This document shows, piece by piece, positions 45,367-55,576 of a DNA stretch of 59,658 nucleotides. The translations under genes and the position numbers were made by a program. Origin of the DNA: Fragilaria crotonensis (taxonomy: Eukaryota > Bacillariophyta > Fragilariophyceae > Fragilariales > Fragilariaceae); assembly GCA_022925895.1 (NCBI GenBank), contig JAKSYS010000374.1, positions 1 through 59,658 on the forward strand, read 5' to 3'. The notes below the pieces were generated by a model. That model did not search any database. It was not told where the DNA came from and saw only the letters and a program-made list of their open reading frames with translations. Every line of letters begins with the position of its first letter. The first letter of the stretch is position 1.

Positions 45367-46720
45367 CTGAGGTAGGTCAGGATTGGGCCAAGGGATGTTG
45401 GATGGGTGACCATCAGTGTTGTCAAAAGATGAGGCTGAAAAGGCTTGGTGGTGGTATCTTGATTGGTCTGGTGAGTTTGGCCAGAGTCAGTGATGAAGTA
45501 GGCGCGTTGTTGGTTGCGGGGAGCAGCGTTTTCATTGTTGGATGGTCTTTGAGGGTTGGTGGAGCGATTGTTTTGGTTTGATCTGGGGTTTGTGCAGTTG
45601 CGCGCATAGTGGCCGAGGCGTCCGCAGTTATTGCGACGATTGTAGCGGCATTGGAAGGGTTGCGCGAATGGTTGTTGTTGGATCCGTTAGGAGATGGACG
45701 TTGATTAGGACTGGACGTCGGTCGGAAGGTGGTCGATTGTTTCGTTGAGGCTGGTTGGATGGCCGCGGGGAGGGTGGTGGTGGTCGACGTTGATTCGAGT
45801 TGTTGAATGGTGGTCGCGAAGGATTTGTAGGAGGTCGGAACGGGCGCGAATGGTTTTGCGGTGGTCGCGGTGGTTGGTTTCGGTTTTGATTGTTGCTGCT
45901 GGGATTGGAATAAGGTCGAAGGATGGAACTGAAAGTTTGTTGTTGTCTTTGTGTGAAAACACGTTGGGTAGTTTGGTTGTGGCGCGGTTGAAAATGGTGG
46001 GAGTGGTGACCACGGGCAGCGTTGGCGTGTTGGTTGTAGTTGCGGTGGTTTTGGGATGGGAGTGTGAGGCCACGGGATTCGTCAATGTTCAGGAGATGGC
46101 TTTCGAGTTCGGCGAATGGTGGCAGAGCTTCGTCATGCAGTTCTGCGCGACGTATGTCGGCGTCGAAACGTTGGTAGGACGCGGCGTAGAAGGAGTGATT
46201 GCTTCCACCACGAACGGTGCGTTTGATAAGTTCGGCGTCAGTGTTGGATATTCCAGCATGATAGCAGTCGCGCGTGAGAAGGCGAATGCGGTTGAGGTAG
46301 GAGGTTGCGACTTCATGATGTGGTTGTTTGATGGAGCAGAAAGCTTCACGAGTTCGTTCAATATGATCAGGAGTTAGCGGAGCGCAGTGGCGTTGTAGAG
46401 TGAGGATTGCAGTTCGAGCGTCTGGTGGGCCATCAATGATGTGTTTCTGGCAAGGGTCGCAAACGTTTGTGAAGATCAAATTGTAGATAGCAGTGCCAAC
46501 AAAAGGGTGTGAATAGGACACTTGTTTTGGCCAAAGATCAAAGACTTGGCGCGTCCACGGGAAATGTTGCAAACAATTCGAAGGTTGTCAATGAAGGTGT
46601 TAAAATGTCGGCGGCGTGCTTGAAGGTCGGTTGGGTAGGACAATTTGCGAAGGTTAGCATTTTTGGCGTACTTCAAAAGTGTTTCGTGAGGTCTTCGATT
46701 GGCGGATAAGTAAAATCGGT
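45367..46720 (-). CDS. outer copia: Gag (UBN2-like) with zinc-knuckle remnant
   Basis: Capsid-like protein. Frames 46676-46476 and 46572-45628 join; the helical core reads ILTLQRHCAPLTPDHIERTREAF, SYLNRIRLLTRDCYHAG and ELIKRTVRGGSNH, the pattern of UBN2/copia Gag. A Pro/Asn/Arg-rich region follows, and near 45600-45650 NCGRLGHYARNC is a CCHC knuckle whose first cysteine is displaced (CX7CX4HX4C). There is no clean start; the frame can be followed upstream into the novel region. Confidence 0.8.
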
Positions 46721-47030
46721 TCGCGTTGATGATGTGAGCGCATCAGGGGATGTGTGTTGAATGTGCTTGGTTCTTCTTCTGAATCATGGTCTGTGTCCTC
46801 ATCAAAGAAGGTTTCAACAGTGGGAGGGTATGTGAAGGTTGCGTGGGTCGCCTGGCGTGGAGTTGGGCGTGTTGCAACGGATTTTGGTGCATTTTGGGGT
46901 TTTGGTCGTCGTTTCCAAAATTAGGTGATTTTGCGTAGGTTTGGCAGATTTCGTGCTGGGAGGTTGAATAATTTTGTTGTGTTGATTTTGGGGTTGCGAA
47001 AGATTTTGCGACGGATTTGGTGGTTGGGGT

Positions 47031-48487
47031 TCAAATTTTGGGGTGAGAACTTTTTGGTAGGTATAATTTTGGGTGTCGTCGAAAAGTTGTCGAAATCGGA
47101 GGTTGTGGGTTCGAGTTGGTGGCGTCCGGATTGTGAGGTAATTTTACGTTTTTCGGCGTGAGAATGCCTGAAAATGCATCGGAGAAGCGTTTTAGAGGCC
47201 CAGTTGTTGATTTCGCAGTTGGAGGCAAGTTAGAGGGTGTTTCGGTGTGTGAACTGCGTGTTTCGGGCGAGTTTGGTGGTAAAAATGCGAGATTTGGTTG
47301 AGTTCCGGGCAGTTGTTGAGTTTCGTGTGCGTGTTCGTCGTATGTAGTTTCTGCGTCGGAAATTAGCTGTTGGGAGTGAATTTCCGGGCTGTCGGTGGTG
47401 TTTTGCGTTGGATTTTCGCCGGTAGTGTCGTTTTGCGCAGGAATTTCGTCGCCGTGTTCGTCGTGTGTAAAAATTGCAGTTTGGGGTTCGTTTGGTGCAA
47501 AAATTTGCGTTTGCGGGTCGTTTTGTGCAGGAATTTCGTCCTGGGGGTCCGGGGTTCGAGTCGGATCCAATAATAAAGATGAACGGCGAGTTGAAACGGC
47601 AAGACATGCAAAATGTGGTCCGGAAAATGTACTATTATCCTGTTGAAAGGTAATTATATTGTTACTTGCAGCTGATTCTATCTGATTGGGACAGCTTAGA
47701 CTGTCACAGATAGAAAGAGGTAAGTAACCAGCATAACAACCAGGATAATGTAAACATTTTGAACTAGACTCACCATAGTTTGGGACAGGTGAATCAGATC
47801 CCATGAGATCAATGAATGGGAACTCAGGGTGGTTTTCCTTTGCAGTGTGATAGTAAGAGAGGAAATTGTTGAATAGTTGCAGTTCAGGATCGCGGAGGGC
47901 ATTGTCAAGGTGTGGAAGAGCCCATGCTTGATAAATAGTCTGCCCACTGGGGCCTGTGGTATAAACTGGAATCAAGCGGACAGCCAAGGAAAACGGGATG
48001 CGTTTGGGGTCGCAGGCAACGTGGTACAAGTCGGTATCGGGGTGGCGACGTAAATCGGCAGTGTGGCGTGGTATCCAATCCGGGTCGTTAACTTGATCAG
48101 GTGGATTGGTTTGGCAGTCTGGGTCCGAAGGGCGTTGAACTGTGGAGCGATTGTAGGCTCACCAGAAATATTGTTGAGAATGATGGGATCTCCAGAATGG
48201 TCAAGGTTGATGGGAAAGAAACCAGCTGTTGGGGTTGGGATAGCAATTTCAGTTGGGGAGCCAAAGCAGTAGGTGGGAGCTTGGAGTGGGGAGCCCTGGA
48301 ATATAACAACATTGGTAGGTGGGTAGTTCTCTCTGATAATGCCAGTTGGATCTTTGGGATGGAGCAGTTGCACAACTCGGAATAGAACGTATTCGAAATG
48401 GGGGAGGAAGTCAATTGAATCGTTGACGGTGTCGGTCGCTATCGGGGTGAGGCGGTTGTAAATCTCCATGTACTTGAGGGGATCGCT
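47031..48487 (-). CDS. outer copia: novel upstream frame, C-terminal part
   Basis: Continuation, after the nested insertion, of the frame that reaches 55577 from the right. Joining the sequence across the nested element restores one frame (MNRFDS then DPLKYMEIYN). Frames 48469-47972 and 48029-47031 read DFLPHFEYVLFRVVQLL, AGFFPINLDHSGDP and QAWALPHLDNALRDPELQLFNNFLSYYHTAKENHPEFPFIDLMGSD, then a long disordered tail of Gln/Asn/Thr/Pro repeats (EIPAQNDPQTQIFAPNEPQTAIF and similar). No family recognised. Confidence 0.6.
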
Positions 48488-48641
48488 TGAACGAATTCTA
48501 CTGTGTCTGCGTCATATTGGGCTACGGCCAGACCAAGTGGGGTTTCTCCGGACTTAGTTTATAATCTTGTTCTATCCTAATCACTAATGCCATGCTGCCC
48601 CACAATGATGGATTTCCAGTAGTAACGGTAGGTTTTATTCA
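48488..48641 (+). repeat. 5' LTR of nested copia element
   Basis: 154 bp, TGAACGAATTC...TTTTATTCA, identical to the right copy. It is unusually short for a copia LTR. The bases that follow, GTTTATCAGACCCAGC, are a weak candidate primer-binding site: TATCAGA is shared with the initiator-tRNA-Met type site, but the TGG is absent. Confidence 0.93.
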
Positions 48642-49746
48642 GTTTATCAGACCCAGCACTCACGTGTTGGCACGCAAAAGGACTGGCGTGAATGATCTGG
48701 AGGGAACAGAACATTCGTCCTTGCAAACGAGCGCGTTGTAGTTCAACTGTGAAGGCGGGACGACAAAGTACAGTCGTCGGACCGGTGATCTCAACTTCAC
48801 ACTATTAGCAGCGAAGGATCGTTCGCAAAACGGTAGCGGGGTAGCTCTCCGACGTAATCGTGCAGACCATAACCGTCGTGCTGACGAACGGTTTTGTCGA
48901 CGATTGGATCAGTCATGTTCATCATGACGACCGTTTCCAGGAGCGGAAGTGCCCAGTTCAGCCTGGGAAGTGGCGTCTGCGACGGCAGATGATGCCGCGA
49001 AAGGGACACCGAGCGGCAAAGGAACCGGACACCATGAGGCCAGGGAGGTCAGAAAGGACATGGTTGGGCGAAACAGCGATCACAGCTACGCTGCGGTCAT
49101 CCGTTCCCTCGAAGATTCGAGAGGAATCGCCTGGGGTCATGATTCGATCGTGGTGACCAGGGTTCCAAATTGCAGCCTAAGTCTTGAAGGAACAAGATTG
49201 GAAAGCTCTTTAGAACCTTGGAGAAATTGGACTGGTGACTGCATAGCCCTAGCTAACCTGGAGGGGTTGCCGGGAGGTCATGCAGCGCAGGCTAAGTGGC
49301 ACGGACAATTAATGTCTAAGTAAAGTGCTGCGTCGGACGTTTTCTAAGTGATTTTTAACGTTACGGATTTTACTTAAGGAATCAAGTCCCGAGGATGGTC
49401 GTTAGCGAGCGGTTAGGGCAATACTGAGTTTTTATTCTGTGCAGTCGAATGAGTCGAATGGCACATGTGGCAGCGTTACACACGCCAATCATGCGTAACG
49501 CACGCACGATGACGCGAATGTGAAACGCATCTACGTGTGGGGCCGGTACAAACGCACGGCGATGCATGAAATGCACTGAGAAACTCCAGGAATGTCCTGA
49601 CATACTATGACCTACGTAAATGCTACGTATAAAACTCGCGGATGATCCCAAACAATTGGCGACGAGTTTGTTTGTGGAAATATCACAATATCTCCAATAT
49701 AACAACTCAAGAAGGCACTTTTCCCAACATTCCAACATCTTCGACC
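48642..49746 (+). other. leader of nested copia element
   Basis: 1.1 kb between LTR and gag. A 124-codon frame at 48949-49323 (+) is open, but it starts at an internal ATG, overlaps other frames and resembles nothing known. Probably untranslated leader with packaging signals. Confidence 0.5.
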
Positions 49747-51150
49747 ATGGACGACGACGAGCAGTCCGAGGAGTTCACCGAGGCACTCGTTTACATCGGT
49801 TTCAACAGGGTCACCGCAGAGGCGATCGTTGCGCAGGGATTTACTTCCCCGTTGACGCTTCTGACCGTCTCGGAAGACAGTCTCTCCGAGATGACGAGGC
49901 AGGTTGCAAGGAACAACCCACGTCAAGGAGTTAACTTTCCCTTCGTCAGCGTTAACCTCCTTAAAGGTTTTCGCCATTGGACTGCGTCGCAGATTCGATG
50001 TGGACTCGAGGCGAACTCGGAGGATTTCTCGAGGGCCAAGGCGGAGGAGGCGGTGGATAGGATGCAGGAGGAAGAAGTTGCTGGATGGCATGGATGCCAT
50101 GACTCCAGGAAGCCGGAGGTGCTCAAGAACCTCAGCTTGTGGGTTAAGTGGTGGGAGTCATGGGACAATTACATCTACCACTTCCGAGCTGAGGCGAGAT
50201 GCCCGTTGTCCTACATTCATCGAGCGCACACGGAGGTGACGAACGAAGTGCGGGACGTCGAGTACGATGATTTGGACGACCATTTGGTCAACAATACCGT
50301 GCTCGAAGGCCAACATACGCCATCGACAACAAGCGATACTATGCAGAGTTCAAGAGTTATATCTCGGACGGACCTGGTTGGACCTTTATCAAGCACTTCG
50401 ACGCCAAGAAGGATGGTCGCGGCGCAGTTCTTGCTCTCAGGAAGCAGTGTGAGGGCGAGGCGCTAACATGACTATCAAGGCGAAGGCTTATGCGAAGCTC
50501 GGTGCGTCCCAGTTTACTGGACATCGACGCAATGGACGTTTCAGCATTATGTCAAGCTCACCAGGAAGCTCACGCTGAACTGGAGCTGGTGGGTGAGGCC
50601 GTTCCCGAGACGAAGAAGGTTCAGGATTTCTTGGCGAACATCAAGGATCCGACTCTGCAGATGGGTGTGACGCATTGCTTTGGTGAGCCTGAAGCTCAAG
50701 TCGTTTGAAAGCTGTCAGCAGTATCTTTCGACGCTAGCGACGACGACGCGGGCCTACAAGGATGCTGGGAGTGCGGCAAGGAGCGTGAGCTCCGCGTCGA
50801 CCGGCGCAGGTTCCAAGTCGTCGGGTGGCAAGGGAACCAAACGCAAGGGTGGCAAGAAGCAAGCAAACACCAAAGGTTACTCAATGAGGGTGGTGGGCTA
50901 TGTCTGATGCCGAGCGGGCTGCGGTCGTTAAGGCACGCAAAGGAAGCCGGCGGCAAGGGAAGAAGAAAGCCAGAAGGAACGCCAATCTTCTGTCTCTGGG
51001 GTTGATTCCGGGGACGGAAACAGGGACGGTAATGCCCCGACTCCAACGTCAGCGTCCGCGAACGCAGGCGACCAGTTTGGGAGGAGAGCCCATTCTGGCG
51101 GGAGTGGTAACCGAGGTGGCGGAAACGCCAACTCGGACTGACGCAAGGTC
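49747..51150 (+). CDS. nested copia: Gag
   Basis: Starts at ATG 49747 (MDDDEQSEEFTEALVYIGF), with a SAM-like helical start: ITAEAI-type helix, FTSPLTLLTVSEDSLSEM. Then come LSLWVKWWESWDNYIYHFRAEARCPLSYIHR, a helical capsid-like part (KKVQDFLANIKDPTLQMG) and a basic C-terminus (GKGTKRKGGKKQ) with no zinc knuckle. Frames break near 50300, 50480, 50700 and 50890. Confidence 0.8.
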
Positions 51151-51179
51151 CTAATGGTCACCGCTAGCACCGCTGAGCG

Positions 51180-51400
51180 CGTGATCAAGGCCATGTCAAG
51201 CGGAGCATGTGTGGACAGGTCCGAGATGGACTCGCATGCGGATACCTGTGTTGCGGGTGCAACATGGTGGTGTTGGAGGATACTGGTCAAACAGTTAGTG
51301 TAACTCCATTCACCTCAGAGTATAATGCTCTGAAAGGGATCCCCATTGTGTCGGCGGCAACGGCGTGATTGCCCGACCGATGGGGAGACATATTGTTGAT
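51180..51400 (+). CDS. nested copia: aspartic protease
   Basis: EMDSHADTCVAGA at about 51223-51260 is the protease active site; DSHADT in place of DSGA is a variant known from algal copia elements. The downstream part is frame-shifted. Confidence 0.75.
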
Positions 51401-51539
51401 CTTCAACGAATGTTTATTCTTAGGAGAACGGTTACCTGTTTCACTCCTTTGTCCCAATCAACTAAGAGCCTTTGGGCTTTCTGTTTGTGATACTCCTCAG
51501 CAATTTGATGCTGAGACTCACCGCACGATATATCCTTCC

Positions 51540-52960
51540 CGGATTTGAAGCTGCGGATTCCCTTGGAGATGGAGGGCGTGGTCTCGTATTTTACTTCGAG
51601 ACGACCAACGGATGATGAGCTCGCCAACTGTACGCGGCTGGAAATGACGTCTGATGCGGCGTGGGATCCTAGATCACCACACTTTCGTCAGGCTGAGACC
51701 CAACTCCGCGAGCGAAGCGACTACGTTTCTATGGTCAGCACCACGATGCAGCTTTCGGGGACAGGAACGCGGGAAACCTGCACGAAGTGATGAGTTTGAT
51801 GACTCCGAGGGAAATTTTGGCTGTCGCAAGTGCAGACGACGGCTTACTGGCGGAGCGACTCGAGGAAATGGTGCAAGTCTCAGGCGGTGACTTGAGAGGA
51901 GATGGGATCTGCATGATTGGTTCGGAACACGAGCTCTATGCAGTGGCGACGTCGTCGCCTGATTCCGTCATCACGAAGGAGGTCCTGGCGAAACGTTGGG
52001 GATTGGGATTGGAGACTGCAAAGCGAACGCTGGAGGTTACGACGCAAGTCAGGTAAGGAAGTATGCGTCCAGTGTCGCGGCGATTCAAGACAGGCAGCAG
52101 GCGATACGTTATCCAAGGTTGTCGGGAAATTCTACACCGATACGATGTTTTCTCCGACGACGTCGTTGCGTGGATACACTTGTGCCCAGGTCTTCACAGA
52201 TGGGTACGGGTACGACGAGTTCTACCCTTTGAAGACGAAGGCGGACGCCTCCCGGGGACTTCTCGGTTTCATCCAAGAGTCTGGGGTACCGGGTTGGCTG
52301 ATTTCGGATGGCGCCTGGAGCAGAGAACTAGGCACTGGCAGGACGTCGTCCGCGACTACCAGATCCGCCAAACTCACGGAGCCGTAGCCCGTGGCAAAAC
52401 AAGGCGGAGAGTTCCATTCGTGCTATCAAGCGTGGAATTCGTCGGTTCATGCAAGCCGAAGGATCACCAAAGCGAACTTGGTGCTTCTGCGGCGAATGGT
52501 ATGCCGGAACAAGGCGACTGACGGCGCACGATACGCCGGTTCTGAATGGAGTCGTTCCGGCGGAAAGGGTGGATGGTGACACGCCCGACATCTCGATGTA
52601 CGTCCAGTTCAGTTGGTACCAATGGGTACATTACATGGATCATGACGGAGAGGTGAAGCTTGGTCGTTGGTTGGGACCGGCAAGAGGGATTGGGAGCGGC
52701 AACTGCCATTGGGTATTGCCAATCTCCTGCCGTCCGATCGCAAGGTCAACGGTCTTTCTGATCGGGGACGAGATCGAGCGGATGCAGCACACGATTGAGG
52801 CAAAGGAACGCTTCGACGAAGAGGTGCAAGACAAGATCGGCGACAGTAAGCGCCAATCAGAGGTTGACGACGACTTCGACGGGTTGTTCCCCTCGATCGA
52901 AGAAGTTCAGGAGGCGGAACGGGATGCGGATGACGATCTCGAACCCCTCGAACCTGAGTC
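51540..52960 (+). CDS. nested copia: integrase
   Basis: Pre-integrase segment (ITKEVLAKRWGLGLETAKRTLEVTTQ), then the catalytic core: YTDTMFSPT (Asp), LISDGA (Asp, near 52305) and SPWQNKAESS (Glu codon at 52407-52409). Then the C-terminal part, FSWYQWVHYMDHDGEVKLGRWLGPARGIG. Frames change near 51780, 52055, 52320 and 52430. Confidence 0.85.
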
Positions 52961-54330
52961 AACCAGGAAGGATGCAGACGACTACACGCCTGAGTCGATG
53001 GACGAATACATCTCGGCAAGCGTGCTTCTGCCACGTGGCGAAGACGTGGTACGCGCAAAGGTCATTGGTCGGATGCACGGAAGAGACGGTAATCCACTTG
53101 GCATGCGGCACTCGAATCCTATCTTGGACACCCGGGAGTACCAGGTTGAGTTTCCGGACGGATCGACTGCGACGTATGCCGCGAATGTGATTGCCGAAAA
53201 CTTGTATTCACAGGTGGACGACGAGGGTCGCCACTTTGCCATTTGTAAGAGATCACCGACCACAAGAAAGATGGATCGGCCCTGTCAAAGGACGACGGTT
53301 TCATTGAGAACCGTCATGGCAGCGTCGTCCCAAGTTGACGACGAGGGGTTGGAAACTCTTGGTCTCTTGGAAGGATGGTACTGGATTGGATTCCGTTAAA
53401 GGACTTGAAAGAAGCGAACCCTGTTGAGGTGGCGGAGTATGCGGTTGCCAACAAGATCGCAGAGGAACCTGCATTTGCTTGGTGGGTTCGCGATGTGCTA
53501 CGCCGCGGGATCGTGTAATCAAGAAGGTAAAGTCCACCAAGTATTGGCTGAGGTCGCACAAGTATGGCGTGGAACTGCCGAAGACTGTGGCCGAGGCGCT
53601 TGCGATTGATCGCAGAACGGGGACTACCTTTGGCGTGATGCCATTGAAAAGGAGATGAGAAATGTGATGATTGCATTTGAGTTCAGCGACGACCCAAACC
53701 CGCCGGTTGGATTTGAAAGCGACATGTCACATGATATTCGACATCAAGTTTGATCTGACGAGGAAGGCGCGATTGGTCCTGAATGGCGCGAAGCATGATG
53801 TGCCGAAGGAAATGACCTTCTCGAGTGTCGTCTCACGCGACAGCGTTCGTATCGCTTTCACTCTTGCGGCTTTGAATGGGCTCGATATCTTGGCGGCCGA
53901 CATCCAGAATGCCTATCTCGGCGCCGACTGAGGAGAGGTTATATGTCGTTGCTGGGTTGGAGTTCCCACCCGATTTGAGAGGACGACCAGCGAAGATAGT
54001 GCGTGCACTTTATGGAATGAAGTCGTCGGGAGCACGATTCAGGGACCACCTGCTGCGTCGCTGCGGGATATGGGCTACAAGAGTTGTAAGGCGGACCCGG
54101 ACGTGTGGATGAAGGCCGCGACGAAGGCCGATGGAACCAAGTTCTACAGCTATGTTCTGGCGTACGTTGATGACATCCTCTGCCTCGATACTAATCCGAA
54201 GAATGTGATGGACGCCTTTGGAAGGTTTGCTAAAGGATGGGAGCGTGAAGGCGCCTGACGTATATCTTGGGGCTGAGATCAAGCAGTTCAAGATTCCCGA
54301 GTCGGACGAGCCGGGAAAGATCAGGTGGGC
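52961..54330 (+). CDS. nested copia: reverse transcriptase
   Basis: FDIKFDLTRKARLVLNGAKH, FSSVVSRDSVRIAFTLAALNGLDILAADIQNAYL (first Asp), KIVRALYGMKSSGARFRDHL and the catalytic YVDDILCL at 54163-54186. Connection to the integrase is through an acidic linker (52860-53050). Frames break near 53400, 53510, 53700, 53930 and 54060. Confidence 0.88.
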
Positions 54331-55240
54331 CATGTCTTCATCCAAGTATGTGGCGAGGGCTGTCAGGATGTTGAGACAGAGTTGAGAACGTGGGTTGGGG
54401 TTGCCGAAACGCACCACGACTCCATTAAGTCAGGGTATCGACCAGAGTTGGATCAGACGGCGGAGTTGGATGCACAGCGGCTCAATTACTACCAAGGGTT
54501 GGTCGGCGTCTTAAGGTGGATCTGTGAACTTGGGCGAGTGGACATCCTGATGCCGGTTTCTCTGATGTCACGATATCTTGTGTCTGCCAGGGAGGGCCAT
54601 CTTCAGCAGTTGTTCCATGTCTTTGCATATCTGAAACAGTATGACCGATCAACGATGGTGTTTGATGACACAGAGCCGAGCTACGACCCGCGACGGTTTG
54701 CCACACAGGATTGGTCGAAGTATTACCCTGATGCGAAGGAAGCGATACCGGAGAACATGCCTGAACCGCGAGGAAGCCAGTTATGATGACTTGTTTTGTT
54801 GATGCTGATCATGCAGGATGTCAGTTGACGCGTCGGTCGCACACTGGTGTGATCCTTTATATCATCGTGCGCCAATCATTTGGTACTCCAAGCGGCAGAA
54901 CACGGTGGAATCCTCCACGTTTGGCTGGAGTTCATTGCCATGAAGATTGCGGTTGAGTTGATTGAAGGGTTGCGGTACAAGTTAAGGATGATGGGTGTTC
55001 CGGTTGAGGATCCTTGCAATGTTTTCTGTGATAATGAAGCGGTCGTCAAGAATTCTACCAGGCCGGAGTCAACCTGAAAAGAAACATCAGGCGATTGCAT
55101 ATCATCGGACTCGTGAGGCTCAAGCTGCGGGGACTGTGCGGATTGCTAAAGAAGATGGTGAAACGAACCTGGCGGATATCTTTAAAGCTCTTGGCAGGAC
55201 CGAAACTTCGATTTATCGCAACGCATCCTATGGTAATGGG
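54331..55240 (+). CDS. nested copia: RNase H
   Basis: ELDAQRLNYYQGLVGVLRWICELGRVDILMPVSLMSRY, HLQQLFHVFAYLKQY, then DADHAGCQLTRRSHTGVILY, TVESSTFGAEFIAMK, the acidic VFCDNEAVVKN and NLADIFKALGR at the end. Frames break near 54785, 54880 and 55070. Confidence 0.85.
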
Positions 55241-55422
55241 ATGGCTTTGGCCTGCGAAGCAGGTGGCTGGCCTTGGCCTACGAGCGTAGTGGATGGGCTA
55301 ATACTATTCGGTAATGGATGTCCGAACGGCCTCTGGTGTTACGTGATATTTGGTGTTTTGTGAGGAGTACGAATCCGGGGACGAGCGAATCACCGATGGA
55401 TCGGTATTTTGCTCGCGGGGAC

Positions 55423-55576
55423 TGAACGAATTCTACTGTGTCTGCGTCATATTGGGCTACGGCCAGACCAAGTGGGGTTTCTCCGGACTTAGTTTATAAT
55501 CTTGTTCTATCCTAATCACTAATGCCATGCTGCCCCACAATGATGGATTTCCAGTAGTAACGGTAGGTTTTATTCA
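55423..55576 (+). repeat. 3' LTR of nested copia element
   Basis: 154 bp, same as 48488-48641. Preceded by GCTCGCGGGGAC, a poor polypurine tract. Followed by CGCT, the target duplication. Confidence 0.93.

Larger units (their letters stand above)
48488..55576 (+). mobile_element. nested Ty1/copia retrotransposon (plus strand), DSHADT-protease type
   Basis: 7,089-bp element inserted antisense into the outer copia. LTRs are 48488-48641 and 55423-55576, both 154 bp, TG..CA, and identical as far as I can read. CGCT lies immediately before and after (48484-48487, 55577-55580), a target duplication of 4 bp, or 5 bp with one base error. Internal order: about 1.1-kb leader, gag, protease, integrase, RT, RNase H. 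The interrupted host frame is restored when the insert and one CGCT are removed. Confidence 0.93.

Noticed and set aside
48949-49323. 124-codon frame in the leader of the nested copia element
   Set aside because: Could be an accessory protein, but it overlaps two other frames of similar length and has no recognisable feature.
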